Shown here in pieces: positions 42,070 to 51,005 of a DNA stretch of 51,005 nt. The notes beneath the pieces are model-generated. The model was not told the DNA's origin and did not search any database. It saw only the letters and a list, made by a program, of their open reading frames with translations. The first letter of the stretch is position 1; each line of letters starts with the position of its first letter. The translations under genes and the position numbers were made by a program. The DNA is from CAYOXX01 sp964408025 (lineage in GTDB: Bacteria > Acidobacteriota > DATKUA01): positions 1-51,005 of the forward strand of contig CAYOXX010000011.1 of NCBI GenBank assembly GCA_964408025.1, in the 5' to 3' direction.

Positions 42070-43563
42070 TCAGTGAAAGCGAACGGCGTTTAGTTGCCGT
42101 CGGTCTACAACTATCACGGCTCCGCTGGCGTCGACGACCAGGCCGCGCGGGTCCCTTACCGCCTCGCCGTAGGCCAGCAACGCCAGCTCTTGCCCGCTCG
42201 CGTCGACGACGACTACCGAGTTCTGCCTGCGGTCGAGGACGTAGAGATTATCGGCCTCATCGATGGCGATGTAGCGGGGGTCGCGCAGCTCGAAGCCACC
42301 GATCCGCGGGCCGACCGTGCGCAACGGCCGGCCGGCCGGATCGTAAACCTTAATCCTCCGGTCGCGCCCCTCCAAGACATACACGTTGCCGAGGCTGTCG
42401 GCTGCCATGTCGCGAACATCCCGGTACGTATCGCTGCGGAATATCCCACCGTAGCTCAAGTCGTTAGCGAATCTGTGAATCTGATTCACCCGGTCGTCCC
42501 AAAGATATAGATCTCCGCGTGGCCCGATGCAGAATGCCCGTACCGAAGTCAGGCGCTGCGCGCTCTCACCGGAGCCGATAACCGCCACCACCGGACCACC
42601 GCGCCAAAGCTGCCGATTGGCGAGTATAAACCTTCCACCCCACGGTCCGACCTTGACCATCTCAGCCCGCCGCACCGTTTCGCTAGCCACTTGCCTACCC
42701 GATGGGTCGAATTCCAGCACCTGGTTCAGCCCCCTGTCAGCCAGAAAGAATCCGCCATCGCCGCCGGCAACCAGGTAGATCGGGTCGTCAAGCCGCTGCG
42801 AGGCATGGAGGGAGAAGGAGAAGTCGTGCCGGTACTGCTCGATACCGGCCTCTCGGCTGAAATGCAGGCGGTAGAGCAGCGTCAGGCGGTCCAGGGCTCG
42901 CTCGGCCAGTGGCGAGTCGGGGAATCCGTTGCGCACCTGCTGGAACTCGACCATCGCCTGCAGCATGTCGTCCATCGACATGAAGGCATCGCCCATAAGA
43001 AACTGGGCCTCGGCGCACAGCGGGCTGTTGGGAAATTCCATAATGATCTTCTGCAGCTTCTCCAGAGCGCCGTCGTACTCGCCCAGGAATATGTGCACCC
43101 TGCTGGCCAGCAGCAGCGCGTCGGCGGCGACCTCCGACTCTGGGAACAGCCGCACCACGCGCTCCAGGTTAGCCAGCCCGTCGCGGACGTGCTCCACGCT
43201 CAGCCGGCTGTCGAATAGGATGTAACCCAGGTAGTAGTAAGCGCGGGGCGTGGAATTGGTCTGCGCGTGCTCGCGCACCACCCGCTGGAGCTCCCCGCGC
43301 GCACCCTCCAGGTCGCCCTCCACCTCGTAGCGGTAGCGGGCGATGTAGAGCAGCGCCTCGTCGACCCACTCGCTGTCGGGGAAGCTGTTTATTACCGTCT
43401 GGAAATCCTGTAGGGCTTGCCTGAAGTCGCCGCTGCGGTAGAAGGCAATGCCGCTCTCCAGCGTGCGCCTGGCGATATCGGCCGACCCGCCCTGGGCGCC
43501 GGCCAGGAGCGGGAAGCATAAAATGATTACTAAGCAGAAGATGAGCAACCGCCGGATTCTCAT
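42070..43563 (-). CDS. exported TPR and NHL-like beta-propeller protein
   Basis: A 497-residue exported protein. The signal peptide is about 1-23 (core LLIFCLVIILCFPLLAGA). Residues about 27-220 contain TPR units of the tol-pal YbgF/outer-membrane-lipoprotein BamD-like type (DFRQALQDFQTVINSFPDSE and ALEKLQKIIMEFPNSPLCAE). Residues about 245-497 form an NHL/6-bladed propeller, with repeated blades such as GNVYVLEGRDRRIKVYDPAG and NLYVLDRRQNSVVVVDASG. The ATG at 43563 has GGGAG upstream and a good promoter (43610-43639). It leads the three-gene envelope cluster. Function is unknown; propellers of this type bind proteins or glycans. Confidence 0.8.
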   Translation of the reverse strand: MRIRRLLIFCLVIILCFPLLAGAQGGSADIARRTLESGIAFYRSGDFRQALQDFQTVINSFPDSEWVDEALLYIARYRYEVEGDLEGARGELQRVVREHAQTNSTPRAYYYLGYILFDSRLSVEHVRDGLANLERVVRLFPESEVAADALLLASRVHIFLGEYDGALEKLQKIIMEFPNSPLCAEAQFLMGDAFMSMDDMLQAMVEFQQVRNGFPDSPLAERALDRLTLLYRLHFSREAGIEQYRHDFSFSLHASQRLDDPIYLVAGGDGGFFLADRGLNQVLEFDPSGRQVASETVRRAEMVKVGPWGGRFILANRQLWRGGPVVAVIGSGESAQRLTSVRAFCIGPRGDLYLWDDRVNQIHRFANDLSYGGIFRSDTYRDVRDMAADSLGNVYVLEGRDRRIKVYDPAGRPLRTVGPRIGGFELRDPRYIAIDEADNLYVLDRRQNSVVVVDASGQELALLAYGEAVRDPRGLVVDASGAVIVVDRRQLNAVRFH

Positions 43564-43895
43564 CAGCACCGCTCCCGTCTCTGGCCTGTAGGTGTGAAGA
43601 CCCAAGGTCAGTGTAGATAGACCACTCCTCGGGTGTCAAGGCGGCTGGCCAGCTACACCCGGGGGCCGAGGCGAATCCTCAAGCTGAGTTACAAAATGCT
43701 GGCGCCAGCAGAGCCGGGCGGCCCGGGCGTCACGAACCGCCATCAAGGATAGTGCGCGCGCCCAGGTGTGCAAGCTCTGCGACCGCTTCCAGCGCTCCGT
43801 ACCGGCGAGCAGAAGTAACAGGATCTGTCGCGTAATTGCCGTTACAGAACCGCGGCGGCAGGCCAATAACATTATTGCCACAGGCGGATAGGACG
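43564..43895. other. 332-base intergenic region between the propeller gene and the response regulator
   Basis: No gene is supported here. It holds the promoter of the propeller gene (43610-43639) and, near the response-regulator start, an imperfect palindrome GGCCAATAACATTATTGCC (43862-43880). No good plus-strand promoter was found. Confidence 0.5.
43610..43639 (-). promoter_or_regulatory. sigma-70 promoter of the three-gene envelope cluster
   Basis: Minus strand TTGACA (complement of 43634-43639), 18-base spacer, TACACT (complement of 43610-43615). Start near 43603, leader about 40 bases. Confidence 0.6.
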
Positions 43896-44387
43896 ATGCT
43901 GCAGTTACTTCATGTCGACGACAATCCCTTCGATCTGGAGCTCACTAGCCTGTACTTGCAAAAGGTTAGCGAAGATCTGAAAATCGAGTGGGCCGCCTCC
44001 GCAGGCGAAGCCGTCGAGCGGATCGGCTCGCAGGAGTTCCACTGCATCCTCTGCGATTACCAGATGCCCGAGACTGACGGCCTCGAGCTGCTCAGGTCGC
44101 TGCGGCGCTCGGGCAACGACATCCCGTTCATACTTCTTACGTGCCAGTCCTATGAGGGGCTTGCCGGCAAGGCTCTGGATCTCGGCGCCGACGACTTCTT
44201 CATGAAAGAATCCAGCCTTGCCCACTACCGCCGGCTACTGGACAGCATCGTCAGAACGGTCGCCACAAGAAGGCTCCAGTCGGAATGCGACGAGGCCTGG
44301 GTAGCGCTGCTGGAGAACATTCGGCAGACGCGCAAACTCAGGCGTGCTCTCGATTCCAGGAAACGCGGGATCGCCCGGAGCGCTTGA
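43896..44387 (+). CDS. single-domain response regulator
   Basis: A 163-residue receiver-domain protein. The acidic pair is D8-D9 (HVDDN), the phosphoacceptor D54 (ILCDYQMPETDG), the switch Thr T82 (LLTC) and the Lys K104 (FFMKES), so all residues for phosphorylation are present. After the receiver (about 1-125) comes a 35-residue helical, basic tail with no DNA-binding or enzyme domain. No histidine kinase is adjacent, so it is an orphan. ATG 43896 was chosen because the receiver starts immediately; an upstream codon at 43836 gives an unrelated basic extension. Its partner and output are unknown. Confidence 0.88.
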   Translation: MLQLLHVDDNPFDLELTSLYLQKVSEDLKIEWAASAGEAVERIGSQEFHCILCDYQMPETDGLELLRSLRRSGNDIPFILLTCQSYEGLAGKALDLGADDFFMKESSLAHYRRLLDSIVRTVATRRLQSECDEAWVALLENIRQTRKLRRALDSRKRGIARSA

Positions 44388-44639
44388 ACGCGCCCGCTGC
44401 TCCATCCGCCTTGGCGGAGACGCGCCCTGGCGGGGCCGATTAGCCCGCGCTGACGACCTATGAATAATACCAATTTAACAAAAGAAGTTGTTGACCAGCG
44501 CCGGACTTACGTGCGCTAGCCCTGAATTGACGCGCCTACAACAGCATGAATGCAAAGCAGTTAAGCGCGTAGGCACAGGCATTTAGCCCGTGCGGACGGC
44601 TTAAAATTACAACATGTTAAAGAAAAACTTTATTATCCA
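44388..44639. repeat. structured tail region with hairpins between response regulator and M20 peptidase gene
   Basis: No gene seen. Two stem-loops: TCCGCC-TT-GGCGGA (44405-44418) and GCAC-A-GGC, loop ATTTA, GCC-C-GTGC (44573-44593, one mismatch). GCCTAC (44534-44539) can also pair with GTAGGC (44569-44574). No clear T-run follows, so terminator function is uncertain for either convergent gene. Confidence 0.45.
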
Positions 44640-45785
44640 TCAGGCTCCGGCGTTCGCCTCGACGATACCGAGGACGAGCCTTGTAGCGGCGACGATGTCG
44701 CTGAAGTTGATGTGCTCGTCGACCGAGTGGATCGCCTTCATTCCGGTCCCGAGGATTATCGTCTCGATGCCACCGCCGTTGTGAAGGTTGGCGTCCGTGC
44801 CGCCGCCGCTGGCCTCGGTCTTGAACTCCTCCCCCCAGCCCTCGACGACGCCGCGGGCCAGGCTCACCGTGTAGGCGTCGGCGGCAACGTCCATGGTGGG
44901 GTAGAAATCGTCCTCGCTGACCTCGGCTCGAGCCTCGAACAGCTTGCCGTCGGCCTCGACGCTGACGCCCTCCACCGCCTTGTGGAAGGCGCCGAAAATC
45001 TCTTCCTTCAGCTTTTCCAACTTGGACATGTCGCGCGAGCGGACCTCGCCGACTATCTTGGCCACCGGCGGCACCACGTTGGCCGCCCGGCCGGCCTCGA
45101 TGAGGCCGATGTTACAGGTGGTCTCCTCGTCGATGCGGCCGTCCGGCATGGCGGCGATAGCGCGGCTAGCCAGGACGACGGCGTTGATCCCCTTCTCCGG
45201 CGCCACGCCGGCGTGGGACTCCTTGCCGTGGATGGTCGCCGTATAGCGCAACGCCGCGGGAGCCTTGGTGGTGGCCGCGCAGACCGAGTCGCCATCGAGC
45301 ACGAAGCCATACTTGGCGCTCACCAGGCTCCGGTCCAGGTTCTTGGCCCCCTGCAAGCCGACCTCCTCGCAGACGGTGAAGAGCAGCTCGATATCGCCGT
45401 GGGCGATCTCGTTCTCCTTCAGCACTCTGACCATCTCGAGGAGTGCCGCGATGCCGCTCTTGTCGTCGCCGCCGAGGATCGTCTCCCCCTTGGCGTAGAT
45501 CTTGTCGCCCTCGACGACCGGCTCGATCCCCTCCCCCGGCCCGACCGTGTCCATGTGGGCCGAGAACATCAGCGTCTCGGCTCCCGGCACGTTGCCGGGG
45601 ACGTAGACGACCAGGTTGTCGGCGTCGCCGTCGATGGCCTTCGAGGCGCCGTCGGTCCTGTACTCGAGGCCGAGCTCGTCGAAGCAATCCTTGAGGTAGG
45701 CCAGCATCTCGCCCTCTCGGCGCGAGAGGCTGTCGATCCTGACCATCTCGAGGAAGGTGTTCTTTAGACGCCCTTCGTCGATCAT
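44640..45785 (-). CDS. M20-family (PepT-like) metallopeptidase
   Basis: A 381-residue dinuclear zinc peptidase of the M20/M28/M42 clan, closest in layout to peptidase T and PepT2. Metal and catalytic residues visible: HMDT (H77, D79), GGDDKSG (D107 or D108 bridging), the glutamate pair in CEEVG (E140-E141), LDGD (D165), and a C-terminal His in AIHSVDEHI. The dimerisation insert is present (about 180-295). ATG 45785 has a perfect AAGGAG seven bases upstream; the longer frame is a shadow. It lies 73 bases downstream of pckA. Substrates are probably di- or tripeptides, which would supply amino acids for the two enzymes encoded upstream. Confidence 0.9.
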   Translation of the reverse strand: MIDEGRLKNTFLEMVRIDSLSRREGEMLAYLKDCFDELGLEYRTDGASKAIDGDADNLVVYVPGNVPGAETLMFSAHMDTVGPGEGIEPVVEGDKIYAKGETILGGDDKSGIAALLEMVRVLKENEIAHGDIELLFTVCEEVGLQGAKNLDRSLVSAKYGFVLDGDSVCAATTKAPAALRYTATIHGKESHAGVAPEKGINAVVLASRAIAAMPDGRIDEETTCNIGLIEAGRAANVVPPVAKIVGEVRSRDMSKLEKLKEEIFGAFHKAVEGVSVEADGKLFEARAEVSEDDFYPTMDVAADAYTVSLARGVVEGWGEEFKTEASGGGTDANLHNGGGIETIILGTGMKAIHSVDEHINFSDIVAATRLVLGIVEANAGA

Positions 45786-45858
45786 CGTCGCACTCCTTCC
45801 GGCACTCCTCCCATGCTGGTGGCGTCCCGCCGCCTCGTAGAAGGGTGTGGTCGGTACG

Positions 45859-47510
<1,652 letters not shown>

Positions 47511-47514
<4 letters not shown>

Positions 47515-48728
47515 AACCAGTCCCTTATCAGCTTTCTTTCGCCGATGTACAATTCGTTGGGAGAATTCGGATCGAGGGCCCACTTCATCCGCTCGACGCC
47601 CTCGGTGATGTCTTTGACCGAGCCGCACGTCGAGAGCCGCAGGTAGCCCTCCCAGCCGAACTCGACGCCGGGCACGGTAACCACCCTAACTCTGTCCAGC
47701 AGGAAGTGGCACAGCTCCGTCGAGTCCTTGCTGTAGACGCTGAAGTCCGCGAAGCAGTAGAACGTACCCTCGGGTTTACACACCCTGACGCCGTCGAACG
47801 CCCCGAGCTGCTCCATCATCACGTTGCGGTTGTTCTCCAGCGTCACGCGCAAGCCCTCGACCGCCGACTGCCTGCCGTTTATGGCGCCTACGGCTGCCAT
47901 CTGCAGCAACTTCGAAGGGCCCGAGGTCTGGTGCGCCTGGATGTTGGTCATCACCTCGATCAGCTTCTTGTTGGCCACCGCCCAGCCGATGCGGTAGCCG
48001 GTCATCGCGTACTGCTTGGAGACGCCGTTGACCACCACGAGCTTGGAGTTCTCGCTCAGGTCCTTGGCGTAGTCGTAGCAGTTGATCGGCTTCCGGCCGT
48101 CGAAGATCAGCCGGTGGTAGATGTCGTCCATGATCAGGTAGATGCCGCGCTTCTCGCAGAACTCGACGATGTCGGCGATGAACTGCTCGCTGTAGATGAT
48201 CCCGCTCGGGTTGTTGGGGCTGTTGACGATCACCGCCTTGGTGTAGGAGGTCACCCGCTCCTCGATGTCCTGCAGCCGCGGGTGGAAAGTGCCGTCCTCA
48301 GGCTTAACCGGCACCGGTATAGCGCCGCAGAGCTTGACCATCTCGGGGTAGCTTACCCAGTAGGGCGAGGGAAAGATAACCTCCATCTGCGGGTCGAGAA
48401 TCGCCTGCAGGCAGACCATCAACGCCTGCTTGGCCCCGCCCGAGGCGATCACGTTCTCCGGTTCCACCTTGCGGTCGTAGAACTCCTCGGTGTAGCGGAT
48501 GATCGCCTGCTTGAGCGCCGGGATGCCGTCGGCGGGCGTGTAGCGGATCTCGCCCGAGCTCAGCAGCCCCGTGGTGCTGATGATCGCGTCAATCGGCGTC
48601 TTGCTCTTCGGCTCGCCACCGCCCAGGTGGATGACCGGCTCGCCTTTGTCGCGCAGGATGGCCGCCATCTCGTTAAGCTTAAGCGTAGCCGACTCGCCGA
48701 TCGATCTTCCAATCAGGCTTATGCTCAT
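47511..48728 (-). CDS. class I/II pyridoxal-phosphate aminotransferase (aspartate aminotransferase-like)
   Basis: A 405-residue fold-type I aminotransferase. The cofactor lysine is K238 in VSKQYAMTGYRIGW; other cofactor contacts are SGGAKQAL (96-103), NSPNNPSG (169-176) and DDIYH (201-205). Sequence style matches the Ib aspartate/prephenate aminotransferase group, so transfer between aspartate and 2-oxoglutarate is likely, giving oxaloacetate. It is the first gene of a three-gene operon and overlaps pckA by 4 bases, which favours that product. The precise amino-acid preference is inference. AGAGGA lies a few bases before the ATG. Confidence 0.93.
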
Positions 48729-48867
48729 CGCTGTTCCTCTAAATAGTTTCCTCTATATAAACGGAACCGCCTTCGCCACCTCCCCCGCATGTCAGGCACC
48801 AGGTTTGGTAATCGGGGGGGAAGTATTCTGGCGGTCTGAAAGGTGCCCACATCCTCACCGGCTCCGG

Positions 48868-48883
48868 CGCGGAGGCCTCCGCG
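48868..48883. repeat. perfect 16-bp palindrome next to the coaD stop
   Basis: CGCGGAGGCCTCCGCG, with no loop, four bases past the coaD stop. No T-run follows on the minus strand, so a terminator role is uncertain. Confidence 0.4.
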
Positions 48884-48887
48884 TACC

Positions 48888-49379
48888 TTACTTATCCAGC
48901 CCGAATTTCTCCCGCAGCCGCTGCTCGACGTACGGGCTCACCAGGCCAGTGACGGAGCCGCCGAGCTTGGCGATCTCCTTTACCAGCTTGGAGCTGACGT
49001 AGATATGCTCCTCCTTCGGCATCATGAAAACCGTCTCCAGCCGGGTGCTCAGCCGGCGGTTCATCAGGGCCATCTGCATCTCGTACTCCAGGTCGGTAAT
49101 CGCCCTCATGCCCCTCACGACAACCCTGGCCTCCACCTTCTCGGCGTAGTCGGCCAGGAGTCCCGTGAAATAGCCGAACTCCAAGTTGGGCAACGAATCG
49201 AAGCTGTTACGCAGCATCTCCAGCCGCTCCTCGAGGGAGAACAGCGCCTTCTTGTTCGGATTCTCCGCGATAGCCACCGTCACCTTGTCGAAGAGCCTGC
49301 AGCCGCGCAGGATGATGTCCTCGTGCCCGCAGGTGATCGGGTCGAAGGATCCGGGGTAGACCGAAAAGATCTTGCGCAT
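48888..49379 (-). CDS. coaD: phosphopantetheine adenylyltransferase
   Basis: CoaD transfers AMP to 4'-phosphopantetheine, the penultimate step of coenzyme A synthesis. The 163-residue protein has the nucleotidyltransferase motif PGSFDPITCGH (9-19, with the T-x-GH core), VRGMRAITDLEYE in the middle and VSSKLVKEIA near the C terminus, where the usual ISS-S/T differs slightly. Normal length. GGGAGG precedes the ATG. It lies 64 bases downstream of the SDR gene and could be cotranscribed with it. Confidence 0.96.
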   Translation of the reverse strand: MRKIFSVYPGSFDPITCGHEDIILRGCRLFDKVTVAIAENPNKKALFSLEERLEMLRNSFDSLPNLEFGYFTGLLADYAEKVEARVVVRGMRAITDLEYEMQMALMNRRLSTRLETVFMMPKEEHIYVSSKLVKEIAKLGGSVTGLVSPYVEQRLREKFGLDK

Positions 49380-49443
49380 CTAACCCTCCCGCGCCCGGTC
49401 GGCGCGAACGGAGCGAGTAGTATAGGTTCGGCGGCGGCGGTTT

Positions 49444-50238
49444 TCAACCGCCGCCTGCCGAAAAATTCATCGGCAGATCGCCTTCCCAGCCGCCCCCAAC
49501 CGCCAGCTCGGCGCCGGTTATATAGCCCGACTCCGGTGCGGCTAGAAAGAGGACGGCCCTGGCGACCTCCTCCGTCCTGCCGAAGCGGCCGACCGGAACA
49601 ACCCGGCGCCAGCGCGCCATCGTCTCCTCGTCGTAGGCCCCGGTGTCTACAAGCCCCGGGCTTACGGCGTTGACCGTTATCCCCTCTGGCGCCAGCTCCG
49701 CCGCCAGCGACCTGGTAAGCGCGACGAGGCCCGCCTTGGCGGCCGCGAAAGGCCCGAACTTCGGCAGCGCGCGGGGGATCGAGGCGTAGCTGGCCGCCAC
49801 GGTCACGATCCGCGCATCCTCCCCCGCGCGCAGCAGAGGCAGCAGTGCGCGGCAGAGCAGAAACACCGATGTGAGGTTGCTGTCGACGACCTCGCGCCAC
49901 TGCTCCGGCGTGTGGCGCAGGGTCGACGCGAAGACGAAGTTGCCGACGTTGTTGACGAGGACGTCAAGTCCCCCGAAGCGCCGCTCCAGCTCCTCCGCGA
50001 TTCCCGCAACCTGCTCCGGAGAGGTGACGTCGGCGGCGATGGCGTCGACTTCTCCGCCCTCGCCGACCTCACCGGACAACCGCTCGACGGCCCCGCGAAG
50101 TTTACCCTCGTCGCGCCCATTGATCATCACGCGGCAGCCCGCCGCAAGAAACGCTTCCGCGACGGCAAAACCGATCCCCCGTGCACCGCCGGTCACCAAG
50201 ACCCTGCGGCCCGAGGCGCTCTCACCCTCTCGCTCCAT
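49444..50238 (-). CDS. short-chain dehydrogenase/reductase with Phe at the catalytic Tyr position
   Basis: A 264-residue classical SDR. The cofactor loop is TGGARGIG (16-23), the structural motif NNVGN (96-100), the conserved Asn N121, and the C-terminal SPGLVDTG (193-200) is as in FabG-like enzymes. In the active site, the position of the usual tyrosine (Y-x-x-x-K) is phenylalanine: GPFAAAKAG, F164 with K168. The DNA codon is TTC, so this is not a simple stop or N problem. Ser 150 lies one residue off the usual spacing. The enzyme may be inactive as an oxidoreductase or use another residue. The N terminus adjoins a divergent gap before tadA. Confidence 0.85.
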   Translation of the reverse strand: MEREGESASGRRVLVTGGARGIGFAVAEAFLAAGCRVMINGRDEGKLRGAVERLSGEVGEGGEVDAIAADVTSPEQVAGIAEELERRFGGLDVLVNNVGNFVFASTLRHTPEQWREVVDSNLTSVFLLCRALLPLLRAGEDARIVTVAASYASIPRALPKFGPFAAAKAGLVALTRSLAAELAPEGITVNAVSPGLVDTGAYDEETMARWRRVVPVGRFGRTEEVARAVLFLAAPESGYITGAELAVGGGWEGDLPMNFSAGGG

Positions 50239-50393
50239 AATGGGATTCTATCCAATCGAGATCAATTGGGAAAGATACTCGGATAACTCGCGCCCGGCCG
50301 CCAATAGCCATCACTCAATCTGTGGGCCGCCAAAGCGTTGAAAGAATACGGCCTCATCAGCGCAGCTTGGAGTTTTCCCACGGCTGGCTGTGC

Positions 50394-50399
50394 TAAGAT
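50394..50399 (+). promoter_or_regulatory. extended -10 of the tadA gene
   Basis: TGC precedes TAAGAT (50394-50399), an extended -10 like that of metK. No good -35 is found. Start near 50406 leaves a leader of about 43 bases. Confidence 0.4.
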
Positions 50400-50448
50400 C
50401 TGCGCAGGCCGCTGCTGGTCTGGTTCTCGTCGCTGGAGGCTGGCAGGC

Positions 50449-50895
50449 ATGAACCCGGAAGAGCTTATGCGGATCGCTCTGGAGCGGGCGCAGGAAGGCG
50501 CGCGAGACGGGGAGGTGCCGGTGGGAGCCGTGGCGGTACACCAAGGCTCCATCATCGCCGCGGCCCACAACTCTCCCATCGGCCGCTGCGATCCCACCGC
50601 CCACGCCGAGATCCTGGCGCTGAGGGCCGCCGCAGCCCACCTGGGGGCATACCGGCTGCAGGGACTAGAAATCGTCGTCACCCTCGAGCCATGCCTCATG
50701 TGCTTCGGAGCCATGCTTCACGCCCGCGTTTCCCGACTCGTCTACGGCGCTCCCGACCCGAAGGTCGGCTTCACTCGCCTCTATCCAGGCCTCCTGCACA
50801 GCGCCCGGCTCAACCACGCAATCGAGATCGTCGACGGCGTCCTCGCCGAGGAGTGCGCAGCACTGCTCCGTGACTTCTTCCAGCAGAAGAGGTAG
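50449..50895 (+). CDS. tadA: tRNA-specific adenosine deaminase-like protein
   Basis: A 148-residue zinc-dependent CMP/dCMP deaminase-fold protein. Zinc and catalytic residues are all present: HAE (52-54) and PCLMC (80-84). The stretch GEVPVGAVAV (21-30) and the later LVYGAPDPKVG (97-107) are typical of TadA, which converts adenosine 34 to inosine in tRNA-Arg(ACG). The usual PCPMC has Leu for Pro. ATG 50449 was chosen over a longer upstream frame; GGAGG lies nine bases before it. Related guanine deaminases share the fold, but the TadA assignment fits best. Confidence 0.88.
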   Translation: MNPEELMRIALERAQEGARDGEVPVGAVAVHQGSIIAAAHNSPIGRCDPTAHAEILALRAAAAHLGAYRLQGLEIVVTLEPCLMCFGAMLHARVSRLVYGAPDPKVGFTRLYPGLLHSARLNHAIEIVDGVLAEECAALLRDFFQQKR

Positions 50896-51005
50896 CCCTC
50901 ACCACGGCACATCAAGAAAAAACGTCAACAGCGCTCCGCTACTGCGCACATCCACCCACATGCTTGAAATGCCGATGAAGATTGCTTAACCTTGCCCAGC
51001 CCCAC

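Noticed and set aside
48868..48883. Terminator after coaD
   Set aside because: The palindrome is perfect but has no loop and no T-run on the minus strand, so it was kept only as a repeat.
50896..51005. Right-edge tail after tadA
   Set aside because: No frame, hairpin with T-run or known RNA is seen in these 110 bases.

Overview
This is high-GC, gene-dense bacterial DNA (51,005 bp). Several gene types point to a Gram-negative member of the Acidobacteriota or a close relative: a GWxTD-domain secreted protein, a TonB-dependent receptor with an N-terminal carboxypeptidase-regulatory-like domain (Oar type), PEGA, TPR and NHL envelope proteins, and a LapA/LapB-like protein. This is an inference from gene families; no rRNA or tRNA gene was seen. 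Runs of N at 6732-6831 (100) and 8219-8228 (10) show that the window is a scaffolded draft, probably from a metagenome.

Layout. 1-6545 (minus): uvrA, then a YhaO/SbcD-like nuclease, then a YhaN/SbcC-like ATPase with two membrane segments that runs off the left edge; the three genes overlap and look like one DNA-repair operon. 6546-7016: tandem 41-bp hairpin repeats broken by an assembly gap. 7017-11594 (minus): a lipoprotein phosphodiesterase followed by phnD-phnC-phnE. 11783-13402 (plus): GWxTD protein, divergent from that operon. 13660-16488 (minus): Oar-like TonB-dependent receptor with a good terminator. 16931-19357 (minus): PHP-glycosyltransferase fusion. 19667-22386 (minus): secreted 5'-nucleotidase overlapping a LOG-type phosphoribohydrolase. 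22630-26274: a periplasmic coiled-coil protein, a LapA-LapB fusion, a TPR protein and a small hypothetical. 26332-30650 (plus): PP-loop ATPase and tsaB, then metK-ahcY. 30651-31044: 43-bp tandem repeats, a terminator and a long stem-loop. 31045-37634 (plus): addB-addA-like recombination helicase-nucleases. 37586-43563 (minus): site-2 protease, HU protein, and a three-gene envelope cluster (SPOR-like lipoprotein, PEGA/PDZ/TPR protein, TPR-NHL protein). 43896-44387 (plus): single-domain response regulator. 44640-48728 (minus): aminotransferase-pckA-M20 peptidase operon. 48888-50238 (minus): SDR and coaD. 50449-50895 (plus): tadA-like deaminase.

Functional themes. DNA repair is strongly represented (uvrA, YhaNO-like pair, AddAB-like pair, HU). 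Phosphorus acquisition is suggested by the phosphodiesterase-PhnDCE operon and the secreted 5'-nucleotidase. The peptidase-aminotransferase-pckA operon fits growth on peptides with gluconeogenesis from aspartate or oxaloacetate. metK-ahcY forms a SAM cycle unit. Translation-linked genes (tsaB, PP-loop tRNA-thiolation-like ATPase, tadA) are scattered through the window.

Most genes are housekeeping or accessory types with recognisable families. The less ordinary items are the PHP-GT4 fusion with an unassigned middle region, the LapA-LapB fusion, the AddB-like protein lacking a Walker A motif and iron-sulfur cysteines, the phosphodiesterase-PhnDCE linkage, the three-gene envelope cluster, and several families of intergenic hairpin repeats. 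I did not find a clear defence island, CRISPR array, prophage or insertion sequence.
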